From the NCBI GenBank assembly GCA_035048495.1, contig CM068553.1:14819190-14883189 (forward strand): a stretch of 64,000 nucleotides of DNA. Direction: 5' to 3'. Every line of letters begins with the position of its first letter. The first letter of the stretch is position 1. A program made the translations under genes and the position numbers. This document shows positions 44,811 to 57,240 of the stretch, piece after piece. The notes beneath the pieces were generated by a model, which saw only the letters and a list, made by a program, of their open reading frames with translations, searched no databases and was not told the origin of the DNA. The DNA is from Euptelea pleiosperma (Eukaryota; Streptophyta; Magnoliopsida; Ranunculales; Eupteleaceae).

Positions 44811-46979
44811 CTACATGGTGGAAATAATAGGGAAATACTCATTGTCCTCGTGAAATGATAGACTAAACGATCCTAGTTCAATGTTGAATGGGAGCATTGA
44901 TTTGTTCTCCAAGCTAATCTTACCAATTGTACTGCCAGAGTGATGGCTTGATGGCTCATCTACAAGACAATTTGGGCTAGTTTGATGAACCAACGAACAG
45001 CCATGAGACCTTCTCAACTCCTCTAGTACTGTTGCAACTTCTTTCATCGATGGACTTTTTCTTCCATTCAAATTTAAGCATCTCTTTGCAAGCTTTGCAA
45101 CTGCTACGAGCTCATCTTTTGTGCCATCCTTTGTCACTCGATCCTCTAGAACTTGAAAAATATGGTTATCCTTCATTGATGAAATGAAATATGCAATTAG
45201 ATTTCTTTGTTCTTCAGTTCGCAAATATGATATCGGCTTTTCTCTTGTTAAAAGCTCAACAAGAACTACTCCAAAACTATAAACATCATTCTTATCTGTA
45301 AGCTGATGCGACTGAAAGTATTCTGGGTTTAAGTACCCAAATGTTCCTTGCACGAGTGTTGTTAAGTGAGTCTGTTCTTCTGAAATTGACCTTGAAATTC
45401 CCAATTAAGTCGGTCAATTTTGCTCTAAAATTCTCATCTAGGAGTATGTTGCCAGACTTGATATCTGTATGAAAGATTGGTATGGAAGCTGCAGAGTGCA
45501 AATAAGCAAGAGCTCCCGCCACTTCTGTAGCTATCCTTAAGCGATCCTCCCATGAAACTGAAGATGCATAGCTCTTGTCGTGGATATGATCGAAGAGAGT
45601 TCCGCTAGAGACAAATTCATAGACTAATAATGGAACTTTAATCTCTAAACAACAACCCAACAATTTCACCACATTCCTATGACCAATCTGGGAAAGAAGT
45701 GCAATCTCATTAATAAACTGCTCAATCTGGTTCTCTTCCAGTGTTATGGCCTTCTTAATAGCTACTATTCCACTATTTAGTAGCATTCCTTTATAAACAG
45801 TACCAGCACCTCCTCTGCCAAGTTTTCGATTCTCATTGTAGTTGTCTGTTGCCTTTTCAAGCAGGGCCGACTCAACCATAAGGCCAGTAAGGCGGTCGCC
45901 TTAGGCCCCACTTGAGAGAAGTCGCCAACAATACCTGTATGACTCCGAAAGTTAGAAATATTTTCAGTTAAGAGACTCATGGCATTGTTGTTAATCTCCA
46001 AAATTTCCACTTGGCATAGAATTGGAGTCCACTTACACATGAACGTTTTAAGTTCACTTTTGCTCTAAGACGTAGTGAGAAAAAAATCGGAAAAATTTAC
46101 AATAAATAATTAGAAAAGTCACTCAAAGTGCCAGGGGGTGCATTCTTTGCGGCCCAGTAACCCCATAAGTTGTTTAGCCAACTCATCAGTGCGGAGGATA
46201 CATGTATATCCAATAAAGGTGGGCAAAATATCCACATGCATTTAGTTGCCCAAAAAAATGTGCTACGTAGGACCACGAGACTCCTCTACGTTGATTGCAT
46301 CCAAAGTCCTCTACATCTAAAATTTTTTTCCGGTTTGTTGACACCTTACAAACCTACACACCAAAACTCATCATGACCGATGATTTCTAACGAATGGATT
46401 TGAGCACTTTTTCATCATGGGCTTGAAACCAACCTATAGGCATGTTCATGGAGCCTGTGATGAAAAAGTGCTCATATCCAAGGGCTAGAAATCATCAATC
46501 ATGATGATTTTTGGTGTTTAGGCCAACCAAGGTGTGGACAAACCATTGATGGGGTCACTGGAGCTGAAAGAATGTGCCACATGGCACTTTAAGGGACTTT
46601 TGTACCAAAATTTTGATACAGAATTCTGTATCATAGAATGGCTCAGAAAAATCCCCAAGGAGTAAAAACTTGGATGACAAGACCCTGTCATTAGTGGCGA
46701 TGACAGGGGAGCAGATCCCGGCACATGGATTTTGTACAGTTGTAGAGCAATTCTTAGATGGGTTAGTGTTACCTGGAACGAGACGTATCCCTGGAGATGA
46801 TTTAATAAATGATGATTCAAATTCAACATCAGATAAGCAGTGGGTTGCATTTAAAAAATCGTCGCCATGGTAGCCTTGTGGACAAGAGTAGCTGTAACTC
46901 CCATTCGTATTGTTGCATACAGCAGAACCATTAACTTTGCACTTGTTGTATGAGTTTGGGTCCACACACTCGTCGATAT
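44811..46979 (-). pseudogene. WAK-like receptor kinase, broken copy
   Basis: Only the EGF exon and most of the kinase exon remain. Exon 46773-46979 is exactly 207 nt, like exon 2 of the intact gene, with the same splice phases (DIDECVD, then GIRLVPG). The kinase part runs from about 45865 to the stop at 44811. Defects: the start of exon 3 with its acceptor and membrane span is replaced by unrelated sequence beginning CAGGGCCGACTC at about 45861; the catalytic HRD is HTD; about four extra bases near 45405 shift the frame inside DFG; exon 1 with the signal peptide and GUB_WAK domain is missing. The downstream frame still reads [19 protein letters not shown] and ends in a long diverged tail. Confidence 0.85.
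46140..46590. mobile_element. Foldback-MITE remnants in the broken WAK intron
   Basis: Between the two remaining exons: CCAAAACTCATCATGACCGA and, inverted, ATCATGATGATTTTTGG, with half-arms ending GTGCCACATGGCACTTTAAG. Boundaries are approximate. Confidence 0.55.
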
Positions 46980-47790
46980 CTTGATCAAGCCCATCACCAG
47001 AAAATGTAAGATAACCCAAGTTACTTATGTTGAAATCAAAGCAACATATCTTGAAATCACTAGTCTGGCTTATTTTTGGTGTAAGGGTGGCTGACACATT
47101 CATGGGTCCGGTTCCATTTATTTTACCCTCACCATGGACTAAATGCCACGTGGAATGTCTTTTAAGGCCCATTGACCTTTGGATGTTTGCTCAACCATTT
47201 GGCGGACCTATATACCAAAAATTAGATTGATCAACAATTTCTAACAGTTATTTGCATCCAAAGAAAAGTTTTTAAATCCAACGGCCAGAAATTATGATAC
47301 TAAAATGCTCAGATTCGACAGTTAAAATGCTCAGATGAGGAAACGTGAGAGTTGGGTAAGTTAACTAGTATAAATTCTATTAACGTAAGCTGTGCAAATG
47401 AAGGGTTCTCTAGTTTGGTTGGAAAATTAGAATATAAACACCCTTGGGAGGCTACTGACCGTCTCTATGTTTGGCTCATCCATAGGTGACTTACAGACCA
47501 AAATCAACTTGATCAGTGATTTCTACCCATTGGATTTGAGTATCGTGTGATTCAAGCATTATTTGGGATACTTAAAGCATTATTAGGTATACTTAAATAT
47601 AATCAGTATTAATTTATGTAGAATCCACATCCACGGAAGGGTAGTCGCCATGAGTGTGCCACGTCATGCATACAGCCGCCCTAGAGGACTATTCAATGGC
47701 GGCTTGACCTGTTTGCATGCGTAGAAGGTAAAATATGCCGACCACAGGTCCATGATCATCCGGAGACCCTTTTGTGTTAGTGAGGAGAGT
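46980..47790. other. Intron-1-like sequence of the broken WAK copy with MITE halves
   Basis: 46980-47050 is close to the matching stretch upstream of exon 2 in the intact gene, so the pseudogene kept its acceptor side. 47150-47350 and 47450-47640 hold foldback-MITE halves (GACCGTCTCTATGTTTGGCT). No exon 1 was found upstream. Confidence 0.6.
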
Positions 47791-48187
47791 AAACCTTCTA
47801 TCATAGCGTTCTGACAGATGCTTCTATTGCAAGGAAAATCACAGGCCACGTGGCACACTCTTAGTATACGTTGACCATATGGATGTTTGGCCAGTCCCTC
47901 AGTGAATGTTTAAACCAAAAATCAACTTAATTAGTGATTTACAACCTTACGATCTTAGCACCCAAATAACGCTCAATAGTGCTCGAATTCTTACTGTTAA
48001 AATCAACCCATGAAAATAACTTTAATTAAATCTCTTAGAAATCACTAATCAGGCTGATTTTTGGTGTAGAGGTCCACTGAGAGACTGGTTAAACATCCAT
48101 ACGGTCATTATCCACTAAGAGTGTGCCAAATGGCCTGTGATTTTCATTGTGACAGAAGCATCTGTCAGAACGCTACGATTGAAGTTT
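47791..48187. mobile_element. Foldback-MITE, near full length
   Basis: The left end CTTCTATCATAGCGTTCTGA returns inverted at the right as CAGAACGCTACGATTGAAG. Moving inward: GCCACGTGGCACACTCTTAG, TTGACCATATGGATGTTTGG, then the ATCACTAATCAGGCTGATTT core and the mirror image. About 397 bp. Confidence 0.8.
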
Positions 48188-48204
48188 TTCTCTAGCGAGG
48201 ATAG

Positions 48205-48342
48205 GGTTACAAATTAAAAAGGTATAGCGTCTGGTTTACGAAAACAGACGTGGTATAGTACCCTACGGCGTAAAAACCGACGCAAAAGTTTTCGCGTCAC
48301 TGGTATTCGACCGACGCCGTATGTGCTTTTTCTAGTAGTGGA
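48205..48342. mobile_element. CACTA-type terminus with GACGC subterminal repeats
   Basis: It ends GCTTTTTCTAGTAGTG at 48342, complement CACTACTAGAAAAAGC. CGACGC-type words (ACCGACGCAAAAG, CGACGCCGTATG, ACAGACGTGG) repeat before it. The other end is not in the window. 48343-48782 is AT-rich with no gene signal. Confidence 0.65.
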
Positions 48343-48782
48343 GGAAAATGATATTCCAATCATGAGATCTTCTATTTCTGAAAATGTCATTCCTTCAGAT
48401 AATACATATGTGAGATCTTTGCCTCTTTATTTTAAATATATCTCCTCACAAATAACTTGAGAGAAAAGAAATAAACCGCTGACAAGTGATTCATTTATAA
48501 GTTTAAACAAGTGAGAATTGAGGCATAAAAACTTAGAAGTGCTTTGAAAATCTTTATTGTTGGATAATGATGAGGTTGAGCACACACACACGTAGGTCGT
48601 GATTATCAGTCTATAGTCCTGCTAAAACTTACCGACTCTTTGCTAGCTCGTAACTATTTTTTTTTACGAACAAAGTTTTCCCTAAGCTAATATGAAAAAG
48701 TGTGTAGCATGTACAGAGCCCTTTTAAGCTCATTTATTTCGCACTAATTGCGAAGGATTGGCAATATGCTGGTTACGAGTTA

Positions 48783-51398
48783 TGATATTCGCTTAAAAGT
48801 ACTTATTTTAAGCCATTATCCTTTTAGTGTTATCTTACTCTCCTACATAACACTTTCATGTTTATTAACTTTTCTACATAAGAGTTTCTTCCATTGAGTA
48901 AAATACATTTTTCTGGACGAAATGGTATATTTGCATGCATTAAACATATTTTCGGAAGTCTAAGTATGAAGCCATTTTGATTAAGTCTCATTACGTATTT
49001 TTTCTCTTGCAAGGAACCTGATCGGACGATTCTCGAGATTGGCGGGACCACGATCAACCACAGAAGCTTAAAGTCAGTACTTGAAGAGCCTGTAGGATAA
49101 TATAAGATACAAGCCAAGTACGGGCCAAGTTAGAGGATCGTAGAACTGGATCTAGAACCATTAGAGTAGAAGAGCCGAAGATCAAAAGAAGGACCAAAGC
49201 ATTTAAAGACACATGAAATGATAAGAAATGATGGCCTACTCTACTAGTGAAGCTCAAGTGAAGAATATATTGAAGACCAGAGTTCAAGAGCCTCCGTTAG
49301 CTATTCTCTTTGTATTTTATTCTTTTCTCTCTTCTTTCTCTTCCATCTCTCTAAACCCTAACATTTCACCCTTAGATCATCCATCTCAATCGTCCGATCA
49401 TCCATCTCAATCATCTGATCAACCGATCGATCATCCGATTCCCACCGCACCACACGATCTCCCCATCACATCCCATCCACCTAGTTCCACTCGTCTCCCT
49501 ATCCTTATCACCCCTTCACAAAACCTTTATGGGGCACCCCCATGTCTCAATGGCCTATGGCCTAAATCAATAGCCTACATTCAAAACCCGTGGCCCATGG
49601 CCCGCAACCCACTAATCACATTCTATAAAGAAATAAAAGAAGAAAAAGAAAATGAAAAGAAAAAAAAAATAAATGGCATAATCCAAACTCTCTCACATGT
49701 GTCACTCTCTCCCCCCTCCCTCACATTTTCTCTCCCACATGTTTCTCTCTCTTAATTCACTAAAAAAAAACTACGACTCTCTCTCTCCCATTTGAATCTC
49801 TCTCCTCTCTTTCCATAAGTCTCTCTCCCCAACATCCCACTCTCTCACGTAACTCAACTAACCCTCATCTCTCTTAAAACTCTCAACCCACGCACAAACC
49901 TTCCCTCTCACTTCATCCTCTCTCACTTTCACGTTTCTAGCTCTCAGATCTCTTTCTCACGGGCTTTCTCTCATGTGAGGAACCCGTGTTCTTCTCTCCA
50001 CGTTGCAGGACAGACCTGCAACTCCGGCTAACAATGAACTATTGGCTCCCCATGAGCTGCTCCTCCTCTCAAGCTTCTACTGGCCGTTGCCCTCCATTGT
50101 AGGCCAAGCCTGTAAAAGCTTCATCATTAGTATAAATCCATGCCCTCCTTGTTGCACTCCCCATCATTCCAAACCTGTCATAGCTCCTGCACAAACCAGC
50201 TACAATCGAGCTCTGCCTCCTTAATCACCATTGCACCTCTATGCAACACCTTTGGCCATGGACCTAGTTCTCTAATGCTCCTTACAGCCAAACCTACAAC
50301 CATGGCCGTTCCCCTGGCTGGTTGCATCACAAACCACCACCTGCTACACCGTGCTCTTTTCCCCTTTGTAGCATCTCACCGTCCTTCCTCAACTGGTACG
50401 GCCCTCACCTCTCTTGGTTGCACTTCCATCATTCCTGCCCGTAGCTACCACCTTTGCATCTCCACGGTCATCGCATGCCAGCTGTGCACCTGCAACTCAC
50501 ACCTCATGCTTTTCTTCTTTATGGCACGTGTTGCACTTTCTCCTGCAACCAATCTCACCTTGCAGCACTATCGGTTAGCAACGGTGATCACCACCACGCT
50601 GCACTCCAACACCAGTGACCTTCCTTCTTGGGTTGCAGTTCCCTCACCCATCAGATCATCTTGCAACCGAACGCCATCCATGGCCGATCCACCAACTTTT
50701 GGCTTCTTCTCTTGGGCAAGCCCGATCACCTCCTCTTGGCCGACCACATCAATGGCCGATCTCCAGCAATCTGCTCCGGTAAGTTCTTCAAAGGGATAGC
50801 TTTCTTCTCTCTCTCTTCTTTACTTTCTCTCTTAGCCCTTAATCTCTTTATCTCTTCCCTCTTTCTCTCTCTAAACTCTTTCTCTCAAACCTTGATTTTC
50901 TCTTTCTAAATTTTGGTTCCTTCTTGGGACTAGTTCCAAGACGCCGATCATCTAGGGTTTCTCGGATTCAAAAGAGGTTGGGTGATAACAACTTCTCTTC
51001 AGGATCTGAAGACCCTAGCTGATCGGATCTTATGACTCCTCACCCTCCTTTAAACTACTTTCTAGAGTAATTTTCCTACTTTATTTATTTATGTAAATTT
51101 CAATTCAATATAAGTAATTCTCTTTTATTTAGTGCAATTTGATTTTAGTTACTTTAGTGTTATTTGGATCTCATCCTAAAGTCGTTTTAAACCGACTCGC
51201 CATTCTCATCTTCCTATTGTTGTTAATTGAATATTATCTGTCATTTTATGTTCAGTTTTGCACTAACTCTCCTGAGTGCAGATCAACATCCGACATGAAT
51301 TGCTATACAAGTCTGTATTTTGCAGAATTTCAGATAAAATTACAAATGTGTTGATTCTAGGGTTTCCGATCCAATGACACGAAAAAACCTTACTTTCA
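48783..51398 (+). mobile_element. LTR family 1 element with both termini, no matching flanks
   Basis: It starts TGATATTCGCTTAAAAGTAC and ends CCTTACTTTCA; 2616 bp. The flanking 5-mers AGTTA and GAAGG do not match, so the two ends may come from different insertions joined by recombination, or the flanks have decayed. The right end abuts the duplicated WAK 3' flank. Its CT-rich middle (49340-50900) gives long plus-strand frames rich in Ser/Pro/His/Leu that I do not regard as genes. A diverged A/B-box pair lies at 49234-49292. Confidence 0.75.
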
Positions 51399-51424
51399 GA
51401 AGGCCCAAACACCAGGCCATTTTG

Positions 51425-51777
51425 TGAATTTGAACAAACAAAAAGTTACACCTTTGAGGCCAAAACACCGTTTGTGCACTTCCAATGTTGACCAAATTAC
51501 ATTGCAATGGAAGGACCCACAAAACAACATCCATTTCAAATCAGCCCATGCCTAATGACTTGAACAACATAGTAAATATATTAAAAATTTGTGGAGACTA
51601 CACTTCATTAACTACATAGAAGAACATGAAGCTTTAGGAGATAAAAACATGTATAATTTTTTTGCAGTTATTCATTTCATATAGAAGTGGTATAATTTAA
51701 ACTACAAACACACAAGTGTACATTAGAATAGTATTAAGATGATCTTATCATCTTAGTGAATATGGCTGACTAGATGA
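51425..51777 (-). other. Duplicated WAK 3' flank
   Basis: CACTTCCAATGTTGACCAAA, TTACATTGCAATGGAAGGAC and GGAGACTACACTTCATTAAC match the 3' flank of the intact WAKL gene (22201-22506) in order and orientation. Confidence 0.7.
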
Positions 51778-52353
51778 TCATCTTAGTGATTGCATGAAGT
51801 CATTCACTACACCACATTGGCTGGTTGGATCACCAGTGGAAGAATTTGATGGTTCACCTAGCAAAATTTCAATCTCGTTGTGGTTTTGCGGCACCCAATG
51901 ATGCTCTTGGAACATTCTCAATTTGTCCAACTCTGCTGCCACTTCCTTCATTGTAGGCCTCTCTTCCCCTTTTAGCTATAGGTATCTCCCTGCTAGCTCA
52001 GCAACTACTAGTAGTTGCTCTTTGTCCCCCTCCTTCACAACTCGACCATCAAGAATTTGGAAGAGACGATTTTCTTTGATTGAAGAAATGAAATACATAG
52101 CCAAGCTTCTATGTTCATAAGATCTTTTTAATGAAATTGGCTTCTCCCTAGTTAAAAGCTCCACAAGAACAACACCAAAGCTATAAACATCGTTTTTCTC
52201 AGTTAACTTACATGTTTGAAAACATTCAGGATTCAAGTATCCCAAGGTCCCATGAACCAGTGTAGTCATTTGAGTTTGATCGAGAGGAACCAACCTTGAG
52301 GCCCCAAAATCAGATACTTTTGCGATGTAATTATCATCTAATAGTATGTTGGA
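51778..52353 (-). pseudogene. WAK-like kinase 3' fragment
   Basis: Only the C-terminal half of the kinase exon is present. It begins at [17 protein letters not shown] just after the HRD motif (breakpoint about 52353) and ends at TGA 51778. It reads GTLGYLNPECFQTCKLTEKN and [20 protein letters not shown] premature TAG at 51976 follows AELAGRYL, after which the same frame continues with RPTMKEVAAELDKL to the natural end (NDFMQSLR). It is much closer to the intact gene than to the copy at 45 kb (shared [14 protein letters not shown]), so it arose from a recent local duplication and was then truncated. Confidence 0.9.
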
Positions 52354-54306
52354 GCGAAGACTCACCAGTACCTGAGTTTAGGTGATGGACATACAACTCT
52401 TATGTATTAAATTGTGTGGCGAAAAGTCAATAGATCACCTTGTCAAATTGTACGTTCTGATATCCATGCTGGCCCCGAGGGACTTCAAACTTTGAAGTCT
52501 CCCCACCCAAAATCTCATACACGTACTTCAATAGTTCAATCCCTTAATTCAACCCGCGTTAAGTCCCTGGTTAGTGGTTAACAAGGGGTACTTGTTAGAC
52601 ATTTTGGGAGGGGGACATCAAAGTTTGAAGTCCCCCGGGGCTAGCCAGTTTTTTCTCTTGTCTAACGATGTTGGACCCAAAAAGTTTCCAACACCAACAA
52701 TATTGTGACATGTGTACTTACTTTAACCGAGAGAACATGTTTCATGAAATAACCATAGCTGCTTCCGGTGAATATTTGTCCTTTCAACCAATAGAATCTT
52801 TTCACTGTAATCAATAGCCAAGATTTCTTCTTTAGCTTAAGGAAAAATATATGGGATCCAAAATGTGTGGCAATATGAAGATTTCATTAGGAGGTGGGGC
52901 CACATTAATTGACAATTAGTAGTCCTTATGATCTATCGGTGTTATTCTTGAGTAGTAAAAATCTCAAAGAGTTGATCAGTGGCCTTTAAAAATGCCATGT
53001 AGCATATTGTTTAGTTTTAAACCCAATGACCGCATGGATGTTAAGCCGACCCATTGGTGGATATAATATACACAAAAAATCAGCTTATTCGATGATTTCT
53101 AGCCGATGGTTTTGTATATACCTAACAAAATACTTGAATCCAAGGGCTAGAATCACTCATTAAAACATGCTAAAATCTAACGGCTAGAGTTAAGCAACCA
53201 GTATGATTTTTGGTGTGTATAACCACCAAGTGATGATTTAAGCATCCATGCAATCACTGAACCGAAATAAGTCCTACATGCCATTTTTAGGGGGCCACTC
53301 ACAGACTGAATAAAAACCTTTCCCACTTCCTATCCCATGATCTTCTAGCCAAAATCTATTGCATTTTCCTCCAAGGAAAAGTAGGCCTAAAATGTCTGTC
53401 GAAAACTCAGATCGGACGGTTAATACTGTGCGTAGTCCACCATGAATAATTTTCCACAAAGTGTTGTGACCAAAGTGATACTTTCATATTCAAACTCTGT
53501 TGCTGTCAGCGAAGACGTCTCCCTACTCTACATTAATGTTGGATGGGATCCCAACATCTTGTAAGCATGAATATTCTACTGCATTTTCCTACATTGGAGG
53601 AAAAGAAAAGTAGGACTAAATCAAAAAGTAAATAGATCGGAACGTCGATATCAGAACGCGTCGTGTGGTCTAATTACTTGTGAAAGTCTTCAACATATGA
53701 ACATGGCCAATCGACATGGAAGATAAATCAATGGCTGATTTTTTATGAGGATAATCTCCTCACCATATAGATCACACCTACAAAAAAATCAGCTGATTCT
53801 CTCAAATTTCTAACCCCATCAAATGTGGGTTTCTAATTAATGGTAAAAAATTAACGGTCCATAATTCTTCAACTTATAAACCAGGCTAAGAGTATCAGAA
53901 TGATTCAAATTTTTTGACAGTGATCTCCTCACCATAGAGACCATCCTCGCCAAAAATCATCCAATTCTAAAACTTTTAATTTGTGCCCCTGATCCTCACC
54001 CTTGGAAGTATCTTCCATAAAAATATTTCTTTTGTCATGCATTTTCCACAAAAAACATTAAACGTTCACACTTCACACTCGAAGATAATAACTTATTTGG
54101 CTTCTTTGTCAGATCAGATCAGTGGGTCTTCCATATGCAACAATATTGACTCCAAGTCAACTCGTAATTTTCCAAGTAGACTACTAGGTTCCTAATTCAA
54201 ACGCTTACTGTCAACCTCAGGAAGGTCGTCCTCCCAAGTCTACAATGTTAGAAATCAGATGGTCCTTAGGGCCTAGATACGTATACACGATTCGGACCTG
54301 AGTAAA
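52354..54306. other. Intergenic stretch with two MITE types
   Basis: 52469-52648 is a 180-bp inverted-repeat element: CTGGCCCCGAGGGACTTCAA at the left, CTTTGATG/TTTGAAGTCCCCCGGGGCTA region at the right. 53000-53280 holds a foldback-MITE copy (AATGACCGCATGGATGTTAA). 53710-53980 resembles the core of the nested element at 26990-27150 and 38690-38815 (ATCAATGGCTGATTTTT, GAGATCATCC-type words). Nothing is recognised in the rest. Confidence 0.55.
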
Positions 54307-54698
54307 ACTTCTATCATAGCATTCTGACATATGCTTCTGTCACAATGAAAATCACAGCCCATGTGGCACACTCTTATTGAACTCTGATCGCATGGATGTT
54401 TGGCGAGTCCCTCAGTGGACCTCTAAACCTAAAATCAGCCTGATTAGTGATTTCTAAGCGATTCAATTGAAGTTATTTTCATGGGTTGATTTTAACAGTA
54501 AGAATTCGAGCATTATTGAGCGTTATTTGGGTGCAAAGATACAAAGGTTGTAAATCACTAATCAGGCTGATTTTTGGTTTAGAGTTCCACTGAGGGACTG
54601 GCCAAACATCCATACGGTCAGCGTCCACTAAGAATATGCCACGTGGGCTATGATTTTCATTTTGATAGAAGCATTTGTCAGAACGCTGTGATAGAAGT
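54307..54698. mobile_element. Foldback-MITE, best-preserved full copy
   Basis: 392 bp. ACTTCTATCATAGCATTCTG at the left and its near-complement at the right end; the two halves pair over most of their length, including CACACTCTTA, GATGTTTGGC, AGTCCCTCAGTGGACCTCTA and AATCAGCCTGATTAGTGATT. The flanking bases could be a TA duplication (AGTA / TATT), but this is too short to decide the superfamily. No coding capacity. Confidence 0.85.
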
Positions 54699-55149
54699 TT
54701 TATTCTTGGAACCTTGAGGCAAAATTTTCCTCTGGGCTGTGGTTGCATATATAAAAACACACTGACTCATGATGATTCACCCACCCCTTGATGGACCCAT
54801 ACACCAACAATCAGCTTGATTGGTGATCTACAGCTAATGGAAATTTTTCATGGGGAATTTCTAACCGTTGGATTCAAGTCAACTTGGGATTTGGGAGTTG
54901 ACTCAGGCCAGTCAATAAATAAATTATTTAGGTAGAGTGTCCTTAATTTTCACCAAAATCTTTAGATTCCATGACTGAAAATGAGAAACTAAAAATATAT
55001 ATACTGTAAAAACAGTAAATAACAGAAAAAGTCATGGAAAACCAGTAGTTTTTCAATTAAATACTATAAAAATAAAATAAAACCTTAAGATTTGAATGGT
55101 AAGTTTAAGACAGCCCTAAAATGATAGGAATCTGTACAAGACATAAATA

Positions 55150-55440
55150 TGTGACACATGGCACACTCTTAAGAGGACTCTGACCGTATGGATGTTTGTC
55201 CAATCCCTAGGTGGACCTACGAACCAAAATTCAGCCTGATTAGTGATTTCTAGGCATTGGATCTTTGTACCTCAAATACTGCTATAATTCCCACAGTTGC
55301 GATCAACCCATGAAAACAAGTCCAATCAAACGTCTAGAAATCACTAAGCAGGCTGAATTTTGGTTTGTGGGTCTACCTGGGGGTTGGCCTAACATCCATA
55401 CGGTCAGTGTCCTCCAAGAGTGTGCCACGTACCAAATATT
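55150..55440. mobile_element. Foldback-MITE copy
   Basis: GACCGTATGGATGTTTGTCC at about 55183 and, inverted, GGCCTAACATCCATACGGTC near 55387, outer GTGACACATGGCACACTCTT and AGAGTGTGCCACGTACC. 55441-56285 is AT-rich (ATATATATAT near 56075) with no gene signal. Confidence 0.75.
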
Positions 55441-56289
55441 GTGTCCTGTACAGAATCCTGTCATTTTAGGGCTGTCAACAGAGCCTGACCCTAAAACAAA
55501 TGGCACTATGGAAAATCACAGAAGAAGGAAAATAAATACTTATTTTTGAAAGTTTTTATCTTACTGAGTTGATTAGATCTGATTGATTCGGTCAAGTTTT
55601 CAAGTTGACTCGATGAGCGGCAACTAATCAATTTAGTAGCCCGATTCTCGACACAAAATGAAATCGAGTCTAGCCGACTTGACGAGTTTACTGAATTGCT
55701 AGATATCATCACCAAACTTGATGATTATTGGTGTGTTAAGTCTATATATGAAGTGTTTACCCATCATTCATGGACCATTGGACCAAGAACTGTGTACCAC
55801 GTGGCTCATTTTTATGCGTTCTACATCTCTATTGGAAGATTATCTTTAGTTTACATTCAAAAGAGGTTAGTGGTGGCCCCCCTGATAATATTGATCCTTT
55901 TATCTTGTACAGAGAGAGTGAGAAAGGAAATGCAACAACTTGCTTATAAAAAAACAAAAGGAAAAAATGAGTTAAGAGGCCCTAGTCACTAAGTCACCCT
56001 CAAGGTCGTCTCGACACAAGTTGATGCCTAAGGCATAAATTCTATATAAGGCCTTTTTTATATTTAATATATTAATATATATATATATGGTATTAATTAA
56101 AGATCTTTATATGAAAACTATTCTTGATAATAAAAAACTAGGAACAGTGTTTTAAAACCCCAAAACTCGATTTGACTTGAAAGTTCATTTTCTATTCAAC
56201 TTGGGATTCGGGGCTTGACTCACCGGAGTCAATAAATATGTTATTTACATATATAAATTACTTAGGTAGAGTGCCCTAGTCACTGACTC

Positions 56290-57125
56290 ATGCTATTCTT
56301 ACTAATGGATTAATTGTGGGGCCCACATGCAGATGACCCATTGGTCGATATACACACTAGAAAACCCTGATAGGCAATCTCTATCCATTAGATTTGAGTA
56401 CTTTTTAAGGCATGATTCTAACCGTTGGATTCCCAGTACTAAATCCAACAGGTTATAAATCACCGAACAAGCTGATTTTTGGTATGAATATTAATGTATA
56501 CCAAAGGATGAGCTAAAGATCCATGCGGTCATCTGCCCCACTTTGACCGTCGCCCCTGGAACAAAATCCTAGATCCACCACTGATAGCATGAGTGATGTC
56601 GCACTTTCCTAGAGATTATTGATCGTATGGATGTTTGGCCCATTGCTAGCTGTACCGACATATAAATAATCAGCCTGATTAGTGGTTTCAAACCTTTGGA
56701 TCTTTGTACCGACATACCAAAAATCATTGATTAGGCAAATTTTCGGTCTGTAGATCTACCTAGAGTTAGGTCACAAATCCATACAGCCAGCGATCTTTAA
56801 GAGTGTGCTATGTGGCTCAGACTAGCCATCAACAATATGAGCCACGTTGCATACTTTTAGAGAACAGCCCACACTATGAGCCACGTGGGATACTTTTAGA
56901 GGAAGCTGACGGAATGGATGTTTGGGCAATCCCTATATGGGCATACAAACCAAAAATCAGCCTGATTAGTGAGTTAAAACGTTTGGATATATCTTTGTAC
57001 CCAAATAATGGTCAAGAATACTCAAATTCCTACCGTTAAAATCAAACCAGGAAAATGACTTCAATCCAACGCTAAGAAATAACTGATCAGGTTTATTTTT
57101 GGTTTGTAGATCCAAGCCATCCTTT
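56290..57125. mobile_element. Cluster of three foldback-MITE copies
   Basis: Copies at about 56290-56545 (GAGCTAAAGATCCATGCGGT), 56610-56830 (TATTGATCGTATGGATGTTT and an inverted AATCCATACAGCCAGCG) and 56850-57125 (CTGACGGAATGGATGTTTGG with the AATCAGCCTGATTAGTGA core, right arm incomplete). Confidence 0.65.
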
Positions 57126-57240
57126 GATTAATGTTACCAATATATTATGACGTTTCGAACAATATTTGTTTGCCAAATCATTTATCTACATATATTTTTT
57201 CCTAGTGAAATAATTTTCCAGGTTATAACCTCAAAATTAT

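Noticed and set aside
50003..50909. Plus-strand frames up to 219 codons in the LTR at 48783-51398
   Set aside because: Ser/Pro/Thr/Leu/His-rich translation of CT-rich repeat; similar frames of different sequence appear in every family 1 copy; no domain, splice or start context.
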